Assembly (NCBI RefSeq): GCF_012848855.1
Contig: NZ_CP051630.1
Coordinates: 1,281,501-1,345,500, forward strand
Origin: Pyruvatibacter mobilis
GTDB taxonomy: Bacteria; Pseudomonadota; Alphaproteobacteria; CGMCC-115125
DNA: 64,000 bases
Direction: 5' to 3'
A model generated the notes under the pieces. It made no database searches and had not been told where the DNA came from. It was given only the letters and a program-made list of their open reading frames with translations. Shown piece after piece: positions 8,874 through 17,937 of this stretch. A program made the translations under genes and the position numbers. Within the stretch, counting starts at the first letter, position 1, and each line of letters begins with the position of its first letter.

Positions 8874-9470
8874 GTCCGGCTGAGGGGCGATGCTCTCGAC
8901 GAGCGGGCCGTGGCCTCCCATGGCCGGATCCGGACGATTGAGCTCGGTGCTCAAAGGCTGAAGAGTGCCGGCGTCGTAAAGCATGCGATGATGAAGCTTT
9001 CCGAAGAAGACATTGCTGTCGCGTTTTTCGCCAACTGACAATTCCTCGTCGGAGGCATCGGCGACGATCATGAAGCGATCGTGAGTGCCGTCAGGATGGG
9101 TCAGGGGCAGCAGCAGTTGTTCGAGTGACCCGCGTGAACCGCTGGGATAGTGCATCTCCCGCAGAGAGTGACAGAGGCACCCTGTCTGGAACGCTAAATC
9201 ATGGAATTGCCGGAGGTCGTCACGGGATGCTTCCTCATGCGGTGCGCTCGCATCCTTGCCGGTTACGTCTGCACCCAGCAACTCGACCAGCGCTGTGCCC
9301 ATGAGGCTGATGCGATAGGCGCCATCGGCTTCGCGGCGCAGCATGGCGACGTGCTCGATGAACGGCACCATGTGTGCCGGCGACATGTCACGCACGGACG
9401 GGTAGAGCTTGTCCTGGCGTGCTGTCTGCCAAGCGTCCAGCGCGAGCTTGAGATACCTTGATTTCAGCAT
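8850..9470 (-). CDS. PAS_5-family single-domain PAS protein (copy 3)
   Basis: A 206-aa soluble protein. Landmarks are VAMLRREADGAYRISLMGTA and GADVTGKD, then EQLLLPL followed by RFMIVADAS. It is closer to copy 4 than to copies 1 and 2, since both have the MGTALVE/VGTALVE form. The start ATG has AAGGAG upstream. The tail overlaps the sirtuin gene by 24 bases in convergent orientation. No output domain is present, so a sensory or adaptor role is inferred. Confidence 0.8.
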   Translation of the reverse strand: MLKSRYLKLALDAWQTARQDKLYPSVRDMSPAHMVPFIEHVAMLRREADGAYRISLMGTALVELLGADVTGKDASAPHEEASRDDLRQFHDLAFQTGCLCHSLREMHYPSGSRGSLEQLLLPLTHPDGTHDRFMIVADASDEELSVGEKRDSNVFFGKLHHRMLYDAGTLQPLSTELNRPDPAMGGHGPLVESIAPQPDSIVGHQG

Positions 9471-9706
9471 GATAGGAGCTCCTTATCAGGCGCAACTTCA
9501 TGCAACTTTATGATCGGGATTGTCAGAGAGCGGATGGTTTTGAACCACGGGCAACTGCCGGTGCCAGCCAGATACGCAAGCTGGCGCTCTGGTCCTTGGG
9601 GGATCATCACGCCGCCTTCTCTGTTACGAAGGCAATGGTATGGCCGCACTCGTTAAGAGGGTATTATCTAGCAACACCACTTTCGATGGAGTGGCCTGCC
9701 GCTTTG

Positions 9707-10312
9707 TCAGACCGCCAGATCGGCCGGTGTGTCCAGATCGATCAGCGGGATCAGCATTTCCTCGGGGTTGCGAGGTGTGGAGAGATCGCTGTCCACCGGC
9801 AGAAGAGTCCTGGCGTCATAAACCGTCCGGCGCAGGAGATCGCCGACCAGAAGATCCGGACGCGGACTATCAAGAGCCACTTCGGGCATGGGCAGGCGGT
9901 TCATCAGCACCATGTAACGGTCGTGCTCACCATCCGCATTGCCGATGGGCATGAGTACCTGCTCAAGGAGCTCTTCTGCGCCATTGCCCGCTTCAAAGAT
10001 GCGCAGGGAATGAGCGAGATAGTGGTTGGCGAAGAGGGCATCGTAGTAGGCCTCAAGAAGCTCATGCATCTCTTCAGGATAGATGGATTTCACTTCCCGG
10101 CCCGTCGCATCGTCGCCAAAGACCTCGACAAGGGCTGTTCCTACCAGGGTGATGCGATAGGTACCGTCTTCGACGCGGCGGAACATGGCCATGTAGGGAA
10201 GGTACGGCCGCATCTCAAAGGGACCAAACTCCGAGGCAAGCGGATACAGGCCATCACCCCTGGCGGTGAGCCAGCCCTGAAGAGCCTTCCGTGAGGTATC
10301 CGCATACAGCAT
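9707..10312 (-). CDS. PAS_5-family single-domain PAS protein (copy 4)
   Basis: A 201-aa paralogue of copy 3. The core has MAMFRRVEDGTYRITLVGTA, then GDDATGREVKSIY, and EQVLMPIGNADGEHDRYMVL. No signal peptide or effector domain is seen. The 236 bases between copies 4 and 3 hold no gene that I can support. The ribosome binding site is weak (GACGG), and the upstream 140 bases are AT-richer than average and could hold the promoter. Confidence 0.8.
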   Translation of the reverse strand: MLYADTSRKALQGWLTARGDGLYPLASEFGPFEMRPYLPYMAMFRRVEDGTYRITLVGTALVEVFGDDATGREVKSIYPEEMHELLEAYYDALFANHYLAHSLRIFEAGNGAEELLEQVLMPIGNADGEHDRYMVLMNRLPMPEVALDSPRPDLLVGDLLRRTVYDARTLLPVDSDLSTPRNPEEMLIPLIDLDTPADLAV

Positions 10313-10451
10313 GTATCGTGGCCGTCAGCTTCTGAGAGGCGCAGTATCTCTGCGCGCATTCTTCGCGCGATAATTGCAATTAAACAATTCTCGTCCGTAG
10401 TTATGAAAAAGGGATTACCCCAATTCCCGACTTACCGGATTGCGCTTCCCG

Positions 10452-11180
10452 TCATGCCCAGCCGCCGGATGCTGCAATGACCTGCCCGGTGAAAAACCCG
10501 CCGTCATCGCTGACCAACTGGGCAAGGAGGCCCGCCACTTCCTGCGGTTTTCCAAGCCGCCCCAGCGGAATGTTCTTGAGGATCTTGGCGGCCTTGTCCG
10601 GATCCGCCATCAGTTCCGGGGGGAAGTAGTCCGGGTTGACAATGAAATTGGGTGCAATGGCGTTGACCTGGATATTGAAGGGGCCGAGCTCTTTGGCGAG
10701 CGCCTTGACAGCGGCGTTCATGGCCCCGCGGGCTGCGCAGTACATGGCGTAGTTCGGCAGGCCGTTGAGGGGCGCTGCTGACGTGAGGAACACGATTTTG
10801 CCTTCGCCGCGCGGCTTCATGCGCTTGGCCACCTCCGACGCAAAGGCGAAGGGCTTGAACACCAGGGCCTCGAAGGTTTCGTGCAGCGGCACGGTGGTGA
10901 TCTCGTCAATTGACGCACGGATCGCCGGGTAGGCGTCGTTGCTGGCCAGCACATCAATCCGCCCATGCGCGTTCTCAACATGGACGACGACATCCTCGGC
11001 AGACTGCTCCGTCAGCGCCGTGATCCCGTCGGCCAAGGCCTCGAAGGCTGTGCGGGCTTCTGCATCGTGGAACTTCTGATCGACGGCATAGACCGCGTAA
11101 CCCTCGGCTGCGAGGCGGGTGGCTATGGCATCCCCGACAAAGTGAGTGGCATCGGTGAGGATCGCTGTCGGTTGGGTCAT
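10452..11180 (-). CDS. Probable halohydrin dehalogenase (SDR fold)
   Basis: A 242-aa SDR-fold protein that carries the halohydrin dehalogenase signature in place of that of a dehydrogenase. The cofactor glycine motif is replaced by T9-x4-F14-x-G16 (LTDATHFVG). The triad is S134-x12-Y147-x3-R151, with Arg where SDR dehydrogenases have Lys. The pocket segment APNFIVNPDYF aligns with the halide-site loop of HheC as I recall it. Such enzymes convert vicinal haloalcohols to epoxides with release of halide, without NAD(P). Start: the ATG at 11180 matches the family N-terminus; a GTG 13 codons upstream is less likely. It diverges from the alpha-glucosidase gene with 103 bases between them. The natural substrate is unknown. 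Confidence 0.85.
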   Translation of the reverse strand: MTQPTAILTDATHFVGDAIATRLAAEGYAVYAVDQKFHDAEARTAFEALADGITALTEQSAEDVVVHVENAHGRIDVLASNDAYPAIRASIDEITTVPLHETFEALVFKPFAFASEVAKRMKPRGEGKIVFLTSAAPLNGLPNYAMYCAARGAMNAAVKALAKELGPFNIQVNAIAPNFIVNPDYFPPELMADPDKAAKILKNIPLGRLGKPQEVAGLLAQLVSDDGGFFTGQVIAASGGWA

Positions 11181-11283
11181 GACGGAAAAACACCTTGCTT
11201 TGGCTGCTGTCTGCGGCACGGTACCGCGACGGGCGCAGGGGAGAAATACCGGATTCGGGCATAGCCCCGTGGGAGGAAAAGAG

Positions 11284-12888
11284 ATGTCGGATTGGTGGCA
11301 GGGTGCGGTGATCTACCAGATCTATCCCCGCAGCTTTCTGGATACGGACGGGGACGGCATCGGCGATCTTAACGGTATTCGCCGCAAACTGGATTACGTG
11401 GCTTCGCTTGGAGTTGACGCCATCTGGCTGTCGCCGATCTACCCGTCCCCGAATGATGATTTTGGCTATGACGTGGCAAACTACGTGGATGTTGATGCGG
11501 CGATGGGCGGCGTGGAGGCCTTTGACGCGCTGCTGGCGGAAGCCCATGAGCGCGGGCTGAAGGTTATTCTCGACCAGGTTCTGAGCCACACATCCGATCA
11601 GCATGCATGGTTTCAGGAAAGCCATCTATCCAAGGATAACGCGAAGTCTGACTGGTATGTGTGGGCGGATGCGCGGGAGGATGGCACGCCACCAAACAAC
11701 TGGCTGGCGGCTTTCGGTGGCCCGTCATGGTCGTGGCACCCGGTACGGATGCAGTACTACTTCCACCAGTTTCTGCGCACCCAGCCGAAACTGAACTTCC
11801 ATAATCCGGACGTCGTAGATGCGGTCCTTGATGTGCTGAAGTTCTGGCTGGACAAGGACGTTGATGGTTTCCGCCTCGATGTCGCCAATTCCTATGTTCA
11901 TGACGCCTCCCTGGCGGACAATGCGCCGGTGCCGCCTGCGGATCGTGACTTCCTGACCTGGGCGCATCCGCCACGCCACCAGCAGCACGACAGGGACTGG
12001 AACCAGCCCGAGAACGTCGAGGTGATGCAGCGCATACGGTCGCTTGTGGACAGCTACGAGGACCGCCTAGTGTTCGGCGAATTTGCGGGGGATGACAAGA
12101 TCCTTGGCCAGTATGCCGGTGGCAATGACCGTCTGCATACGGCCTACACATTTACTCTGCTGGAAGCCGCCAGCCTGGAGCGGTCAGTATTCGAGACCTA
12201 TTACGAGAAGATCGCGGGACCTGTGGACGATCTGTTTCCCTGCGTGACCTTCTCCAATCACGATGTGCCGCGGCCGGTGACACGTTGGGCGCGTGGCGTG
12301 CATGGGGGACGAGATGCTACCCGAGTGGCCAAGCTTGGCCTCGGGCTGCTCATGTGCCTGCGTGGGACTGCCTTGATGTATCAGGGCGAGGAGCTGGGGC
12401 TTGATGATATCGACACCGCGCGGGAGCAGGTCCGTGATCCATTCGGGCTGATCTACTACCCCTATTTCAAGGGGCGCGACGGCTGCCGGTCGCCAATGCC
12501 CTGGACGGCGGAGGCCCACAATGCCGGTTTTACCACGGGCACACCGTGGCTGCCGCTTGGGCCCAGCCATCCCGGCCTGTCCGTGGCCACACAGGAAGCG
12601 GGTTCGGAGTCCGTGCTTGCCTTCGCCCGTGAGGCGATTGCCGCGCGCAAGAGCCATATTGCCTTGAGGACCGGGAGCCTGGACCTAGAAGACAGTGATG
12701 AGGCAGTGCTTGCGTTCACGCGCAAAGCAGACGGGGCGGTGGTTCGCTGCGCCTTCAACTTCTCGGACACGGCGATCGAGACGCCATTCCCATCCGGTGG
12801 GACGGACGTGCTGCGGCTTGGGCAGGTAACCCGGTCAGGCGAGACTGCGCAGATGGAGCCGCTGAGCTTCGTCGCTGTTCAGGTGTAG
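11284..12888 (+). CDS. GH13 alpha-glucosidase (oligo-1,6-glucosidase type)
   Basis: Hydrolyses alpha-glucosidic bonds of short malto- or isomalto-oligosaccharides, and may transglycosylate. The protein is 534 aa, with a TIM barrel and C-terminal beta domain. GH13 regions are DQVLSHTSDQH around 97-107, GFRLDVANS with nucleophile Asp199, FGEFAG with acid/base Glu266, and FSNHDVPR with Asp327. No signal peptide is seen, so it is cytoplasmic. The start ATG is preceded by GGGAGG; reading frame further upstream would run into the divergent gene. The last 10 bases overlap the convergent antiporter gene. No sugar transporter lies next to it. Confidence 0.92.
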   Translation: MSDWWQGAVIYQIYPRSFLDTDGDGIGDLNGIRRKLDYVASLGVDAIWLSPIYPSPNDDFGYDVANYVDVDAAMGGVEAFDALLAEAHERGLKVILDQVLSHTSDQHAWFQESHLSKDNAKSDWYVWADAREDGTPPNNWLAAFGGPSWSWHPVRMQYYFHQFLRTQPKLNFHNPDVVDAVLDVLKFWLDKDVDGFRLDVANSYVHDASLADNAPVPPADRDFLTWAHPPRHQQHDRDWNQPENVEVMQRIRSLVDSYEDRLVFGEFAGDDKILGQYAGGNDRLHTAYTFTLLEAASLERSVFETYYEKIAGPVDDLFPCVTFSNHDVPRPVTRWARGVHGGRDATRVAKLGLGLLMCLRGTALMYQGEELGLDDIDTAREQVRDPFGLIYYPYFKGRDGCRSPMPWTAEAHNAGFTTGTPWLPLGPSHPGLSVATQEAGSESVLAFAREAIAARKSHIALRTGSLDLEDSDEAVLAFTRKADGAVVRCAFNFSDTAIETPFPSGGTDVLRLGQVTRSGETAQMEPLSFVAVQV

Positions 12889-14582
12889 CTCACCAGGAGC
12901 ATCACGACGAGAAGGATGGCAACCCACAATACGCCGAGGCCCGTGCCCCAGGTGCTGGCGATGTTGGTTTGCGGTCCTGCTGCCGCGAACATGGCGCGGA
13001 AGCCGTTGTTAATCCGGCTACTGATGAAGTTCTGCCACGCCGTATAAGCCGCACTCGTGACCGACATGACAACGCCTACGATCTGCGGGCCGAGCTTTCG
13101 GTAGAGCCAGTCCACGTCGATAAGCGCAGAAGGCTCCTCGCGGGGGAGCAGGCCCCATGCGCGGGCAGCGAGGAATACCAACAGCGCGAAGGCCAGAACT
13201 TCCAAGTGAAGGATAAGACCGGCCAGCTCGAAGATGGCATTGCCGGCCCAGTACGGCATGGTGCCAACGGCAATGCAGGCGGCGATACCTAGCAGCATGG
13301 CAAAGCGCATGTGCACAGGGGCTTCTTCCGCCTTGAGGCCGGGCGTACGTTTCTCACCGAAGAAGGCTGTTGCGGGAACGCGCAGGCCTGCATGGGCCCA
13401 GACGCCGGCAACACCGAAGAGGGCAAGGGCTGCGACCACCGGGCCTCCATCCGCCCAGATGGCCGTCATCAAATAAGGCACGGCGGTGCCGCCCGCGAGA
13501 ACCGGCAGGCCGGCCACAGACAGACCACCCAAGACCGCAAACCCGGTGGTGAGCGGCATTGTCGCTGCCAGGCCGCCCAGGGCCGCCGCACTTGCGGTGC
13601 CTGTACGGTACAGGACCGCGCCGATTGCCATGAACAGGACGAGGAAGCCGAAGATGTTGGCAATCATCAGCACGGTGGCCGCACTCAGCGCTTCCGGTGT
13701 GCCGATACCGATGGCCGTCACGGCAAGACCCGCCTGGCTGATAATGCCGTAGCAGAGCGTCCGGCGCAGATCGTTGGCCAGCAGCGCCAGCAGCACCGGG
13801 AAAGCAATCATGATCGGGCCGATCAGGCGCAGGAGGTCTTCGCCAGGCAGGAAACGCGACAGGGCATAAATCGCCGTGGTGATGCCGAACACACTCAACA
13901 GCACGGTGCCGCCGGGCGTGGACTCGGGATAGGCATCCGTGAGCCAAGCATGCAGGACAGGGAAGGCTGCCTTAAGACCAAGCGCCAGGATGAGATAGAT
14001 GCCCGCGCTGGTGCCCAGATCGCCCGTAAAGAACGCGACGGAGCCCGTTGCCTTGTAGGTCAACAAGAAAGCTTCGAGCAGGAGGACGCCGGCCAAGATA
14101 TTGGCGACGGCAAAGCGCATGCCGGCACCCAGGGACCGCTCAGTGCCACCCGCCCAGACGAGGAAGGCCGCTGAGACGGACGCGAGTTCGAAGAACAGGA
14201 AGAAGCTCGGCAGGTCACCGGCCAGCACGGCACCGACAGCGCAGCCGACATAGACCAGACCAGCGGACACCGGCAGGCCCGCGCGCTCATGCCAGTTGAA
14301 GACGCCTGCCAGCGTTCCGGCAACGAGCATGGCGATGCCGAGGGCGAAGCCTGTTTCGGACACGTTGATGGTGGCAACGGTAATGCCCAACATCTCGAAC
14401 GTGCCGTGAGGGCCGGTGGGCAGAGCAAGCAGATGGAACAGGCCGGCAAGAGGCGCCAGCACTGCGATCACTGGCCGCAGCATACGTGGGAGCACCGGGA
14501 TCAGCAGCCCGGCAGCGATCAGCAGGAAGCCCGGTGAGATGCCGTCAAGGAGGCCGCCGAAGATATCGGGTGCCGAGATCAT
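12879..14582 (-). CDS. Third antiporter-like subunit of the Mrp-type operon
   Basis: A 567-aa polytopic membrane protein of the ND2/4/5 proton-translocating family, the most divergent of three in this operon. The conserved glutamate is in FFLFFELASVSAAF and the conserved lysine in LGLKAAFPVLHAWLTDAYPE. It has about 14-15 helices and a long C-terminal extension with a soluble loop (about residues 400-500) before a last helix. It is the promoter-distal gene and overlaps the small subunit gene by 4 bases. Its role as an extra proton or sodium channel module is inferred. Confidence 0.8.
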   Translation of the reverse strand: MISAPDIFGGLLDGISPGFLLIAAGLLIPVLPRMLRPVIAVLAPLAGLFHLLALPTGPHGTFEMLGITVATINVSETGFALGIAMLVAGTLAGVFNWHERAGLPVSAGLVYVGCAVGAVLAGDLPSFFLFFELASVSAAFLVWAGGTERSLGAGMRFAVANILAGVLLLEAFLLTYKATGSVAFFTGDLGTSAGIYLILALGLKAAFPVLHAWLTDAYPESTPGGTVLLSVFGITTAIYALSRFLPGEDLLRLIGPIMIAFPVLLALLANDLRRTLCYGIISQAGLAVTAIGIGTPEALSAATVLMIANIFGFLVLFMAIGAVLYRTGTASAAALGGLAATMPLTTGFAVLGGLSVAGLPVLAGGTAVPYLMTAIWADGGPVVAALALFGVAGVWAHAGLRVPATAFFGEKRTPGLKAEEAPVHMRFAMLLGIAACIAVGTMPYWAGNAIFELAGLILHLEVLAFALLVFLAARAWGLLPREEPSALIDVDWLYRKLGPQIVGVVMSVTSAAYTAWQNFISSRINNGFRAMFAAAGPQTNIASTWGTGLGVLWVAILLVVMLLVSYT

Positions 14583-14851
14583 TTGGCGTCATCCTTCTGG
14601 GTGTAATAGCCGGAACGGCGGCGCAACAGCATGCGCAGCGGCCAGGTGAGGAGCACGGCAATGAGGGCTGCCGCGAAGGCGGGCAGGGCCGCACCCAGCG
14701 GGAGGTCCGCCACATAGGGCACGTCCGCCGCAGGCACCAGAAGGTTGGCCACAGCCAGCAGCAGGCAGATCACGGCCACGGCCCCGAGCATCCGCTGGGT
14801 TGCTTTTTCGGTGAGCGCCCAGCTCCAGAAGCCTGAAGGTTTGTCCGACAT
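14579..14851 (-). CDS. Small two-helix membrane protein in the antiporter operon
   Basis: A 90-aa protein with two hydrophobic segments (MLGAVAVICLLLAVANLLV and ALPAFAAALIAVLLTWPL) followed by a basic tail LRMLLRRRSGYY. It sits between two antiporter-like subunit genes, 15 bases after one and overlapping the other by 4. It is not one of the seven canonical Mrp subunits. Its position suggests an accessory or linker subunit between two large modules. I do not recognise a family. Confidence 0.65.
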   Translation of the reverse strand: MSDKPSGFWSWALTEKATQRMLGAVAVICLLLAVANLLVPAADVPYVADLPLGAALPAFAAALIAVLLTWPLRMLLRRRSGYYTQKDDAK

Positions 14852-14866
14852 GGTGCTGAGACCTCC

Positions 14867-16390
14867 CTAGTGGCCGCCCAAGAGGGGCGCGATGAGGTGC
14901 TTGAGCGGCTCCACCATGAAGATGGTGGCGAGGCACAGTGCAGCTGTCATCACCGGGGCAATGACGGTCAGCGGGTGGGCCTTGATCCGGTCTTCACGCG
15001 GCAGGGCATCGTTGAACTGCGGGGCCGGTTCCTGCCTGTCGCCCAGATTACCGAAGAAGCCGCGGGCGACGACCGGCAGCAGATACCCGATCGACAGGAG
15101 CGATGCGAGGATCAGCGGATAGATCACGTATTTCTCTCCGCTGTCGGTTGCCGCCATGACCAGGTAGAGCTTCACCCAGTCACCGCCCAAGGGCGGAATG
15201 CCGATGATCGCGAGGGCCCCAACGGTGAAGGCGCCATAGACCCAGGGCATACGTCGGCCCAGGCCGTCCATCTCGCTCAACTCGGTCTTGTGGGTCGCGA
15301 CATAGATGGCGCCTGCGCACATGAACAGCGTGATCTTGGCTGTGGCGTGCATCATGATCTGCAGCGCCCCGGCCGTGATGCCATAACCCGAGGCCAGCAT
15401 GGCCCCAAGCGTGACATAGGAGAGCTGGCTGACGGTGGAGTAGGCCAGCCGCGCCTTCAGATTGTCCTTGGTCATCGCGATGATGCCGGCGAAGACAATG
15501 GAGAAGGCCGCGACCCACATGACCCAGGTGCTGGCTTCGGTGCCGGCCAGGAAATCGACACCAAACACATAGACCGTGACCTTGAGCACCGTGAACACGC
15601 CTGCTTTCACAACGGCAACAGCGTGAAGCAGGGCGGAAACCGGGGTCGGTGCCACCATGGCATTTGGCAGCCACGGATGGATCGGCACCAGTGCGGCCTT
15701 GCCGATGCCGAACATGTACAGACCCACTAGGATCGGCAGCAGGGCTTCGTCGATCTTGCCGTCGAGGATGCCGCCGAGCGCGAAGTCACCTGTCCCGGCG
15801 ATGGCATATGTCCAGATGATCGCAGGCAGCAGCAGGCCGATAGATGTGGACAGAAGAATGCCGAGATAGATGCGTGCGCCACGGCGGGCTTCATCGGTCT
15901 CCTTGTGGGCGACGAGCGGGTAGGTGGACAGCGTCAGCACTTCATAGAAGATGAAAAGCGTCAGCAGATTGTCCGCGTAGGCGATGCCCATGGCCGCGCC
16001 AAGCGCGATGGCGAAACAGGCATAGAAGCGTGTCTGGTGCTTCTCGTTGTTGCCGCGCATGTAGCCGATCGCGTAGAGCGACGTGATGATCCACAGGCCC
16101 GATGCCACGAGGCCGAAGATGATGCCGAGGGGCTCCACACTGAAGGCGAGGGGCACGCCGGGCACAACATCGAACAGGACCAGCTTCTGGACCTCACCCG
16201 TTTCGTGAATGCCCAGGATACTGACGGTGAGCGCGAACAGGCACAGGGCCGTGAGCAGGGTCACCGTCTCGCGCAGATTGGGCCAGCGGCCGACGAGCAC
16301 CAGGAGCACTGCCCCGAAGAAGGGCAGCAGCACCGCCGCCAGCAGGGCCTGATCGTTGCTCAGTCCGAAGAGGAGGTCGTGCAGCATCAT
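14867..16390 (-). CDS. Antiporter-like subunit resembling the MrpA N-terminal/NuoL domain
   Basis: A 507-aa, ~14-helix membrane protein. The loop HPWLPNAMVAPTPVSALLHA, followed by VVKAGVF, is the NuoL/MrpA form; the NuoM/MrpD form differs. The helix-5 glutamate is in LFIFYEVLTLSTYP and the lysine in GIGKAALVPIHP. A true MrpA is about 800 aa and includes a C-terminal DUF4040 region. Here that region is a separate gene (18821-19399), so this looks like a detached MrpA core. It overlaps mrpD by 4 bases. Confidence 0.82.
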   Translation of the reverse strand: MMLHDLLFGLSNDQALLAAVLLPFFGAVLLVLVGRWPNLRETVTLLTALCLFALTVSILGIHETGEVQKLVLFDVVPGVPLAFSVEPLGIIFGLVASGLWIITSLYAIGYMRGNNEKHQTRFYACFAIALGAAMGIAYADNLLTLFIFYEVLTLSTYPLVAHKETDEARRGARIYLGILLSTSIGLLLPAIIWTYAIAGTGDFALGGILDGKIDEALLPILVGLYMFGIGKAALVPIHPWLPNAMVAPTPVSALLHAVAVVKAGVFTVLKVTVYVFGVDFLAGTEASTWVMWVAAFSIVFAGIIAMTKDNLKARLAYSTVSQLSYVTLGAMLASGYGITAGALQIMMHATAKITLFMCAGAIYVATHKTELSEMDGLGRRMPWVYGAFTVGALAIIGIPPLGGDWVKLYLVMAATDSGEKYVIYPLILASLLSIGYLLPVVARGFFGNLGDRQEPAPQFNDALPREDRIKAHPLTVIAPVMTAALCLATIFMVEPLKHLIAPLLGGH

Positions 16391-17937
16391 GGGGTCAGGC
16401 CCTCCACGACGGAAAGGTCAATCCCTTCGACTTCGGGCACGGCGGGCACTCCGGATATGAGGGCTTCTGCGACCGTTCGGCCGATGGTCGAGGTCAGCTC
16501 GGCGTCGATGCCGAAATAGATGCAGGTCAGTGCCAGTGCCCACATGGGCAGCAACATGGACAAGGGTGCCTCCGGCACGGGCTTCGCGCCTTCGGGTGCT
16601 GGGGTGAGATACGCAACTTCGACAATGCGCCACACATAAATGACCGCGATCAGGGATGAGGCGACGATGAGGAAGGCGATGACCCAATCGCCAGTCTCCA
16701 GCGCCCCGAGGATCAGGTACCACTTGGAAATGAAGCCCACGGTCATCGGCACGCCGATGAGGGACAGGCCGCCCACCACCATTGCGGCCATTGTCCACGG
16801 CATCTGCCTGCCAAGGCCCGCGAAGCTCGAGACGGCGCTTGAGCCGACGCGGTACACCACGGCACCGGCGACCATGAACATGACGCCCTTCATGGCCGCG
16901 TGGTTGAACAGGTGAACCATGGTCGCGGTCAGGCCGGTGACGCTGGCCATGGAGAAGCCCAGCACCATGTAGCCGATCTGCGCGACAGATGAATAGGCTA
17001 GGAGCCGTTTGAAGTCCGTTTGGAACACGGCGACTGCCGAGGCAACAAACATGGCAATGAGTGCCAGCGGCAGGAACACGGTTTCCAACGACAGTTCCAC
17101 CACCGGGAATTCATAGCCGAACACCGTGAATATGAAGCGCAGCATCACATAGACGGCCACCTTGGTGGAGGTGGCGGCCAAGAAGATACTCACGACCGAC
17201 GGGGCATAAGTGTACGCGTTGGGCAGCCATGCGTGGATCGGGAACATGGCGAGCTTCAGTGCCAGGCCGACGGTGATGAAGGCAAAGCCGGCCCGGACGC
17301 TTGTGAGGTCTCCGAGCGGCTCCAGCCGCACGGCCAGATCGGCGAGGTTCAGTGTGCCTGTTGCCTGATAGAGAAGGCCAAGGCCGATAACATAGAAGGT
17401 GGCGCCGATGGTCCCCATCACGAGATATGTGTAGCTCGCCGTGAGTGCGCGCCGGTCCCGTTGCGCACCCAAGGCGACGAGCACATAGGTGGAGAGGGAC
17501 GATATCTCGAGGAAGACGAAGATGTTGAAGGCGTCACCGGTGATCGTGACGCCGAGGAGCCCCGTCAGGCACAGGGTGAAGACTGTATAGAACAGCGCCT
17601 GCTTGGAGGGCGGAATTTCAGCGCGGACGGAGTTGCGGGCGAAGGGCAGAACCAGGGCGCTGGTGGCGGCAACAATGACCAGCACGAAAGCGTTCATGGC
17701 ATCGACGCGATACTCGATGCCGAATGGCGGCGGCCAGCCGCCCAGCTGGTAGGAGATGGGGCCACTGTCGATCACCTGGATCAACAGCAGCACCGACATG
17801 GCAAAGGCGGCCAGGGCCGTGAGCAGGGCCAGGGCGCCCGCGAAGGTGCCGCGCGACAGCATCAGGCAGATCGGAGCCGCGAGCATGGGCACCACGACCT
17901 GCAGCGCGGGCAGGTGGGTCATCAGAAAGTCAAACAT
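16387..17937 (-). CDS. mrpD: Cation/proton antiporter subunit D
   Basis: A 516-aa polytopic membrane protein matching MrpD/MnhD. The conserved glutamate lies in FNIFVFLEISSLSTYVL, the conserved lysine in GLALKLAMFPIHAWLP, and the loop NAYTYAPSVVSIFLAATSTK is of the MrpD/NuoM type. In Mrp complexes this subunit is one of two putative ion-translocating modules. Start and stop are packed against mrpC (one shared base) and the next subunit gene (4-base overlap), consistent with one transcript. Confidence 0.9.
   Translation of the reverse strand: MFDFLMTHLPALQVVVPMLAAPICLMLSRGTFAGALALLTALAAFAMSVLLLIQVIDSGPISYQLGGWPPPFGIEYRVDAMNAFVLVIVAATSALVLPFARNSVRAEIPPSKQALFYTVFTLCLTGLLGVTITGDAFNIFVFLEISSLSTYVLVALGAQRDRRALTASYTYLVMGTIGATFYVIGLGLLYQATGTLNLADLAVRLEPLGDLTSVRAGFAFITVGLALKLAMFPIHAWLPNAYTYAPSVVSIFLAATSTKVAVYVMLRFIFTVFGYEFPVVELSLETVFLPLALIAMFVASAVAVFQTDFKRLLAYSSVAQIGYMVLGFSMASVTGLTATMVHLFNHAAMKGVMFMVAGAVVYRVGSSAVSSFAGLGRQMPWTMAAMVVGGLSLIGVPMTVGFISKWYLILGALETGDWVIAFLIVASSLIAVIYVWRIVEVAYLTPAPEGAKPVPEAPLSMLLPMWALALTCIYFGIDAELTSTIGRTVAEALISGVPAVPEVEGIDLSVVEGLTP

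Noticed and set aside
11146-11283. N-terminal extension of the alpha-glucosidase
   Set aside because: The extra 46 residues overlap the divergent gene start, lack family similarity, and the ATG at 11284 has a strong ribosome binding site.
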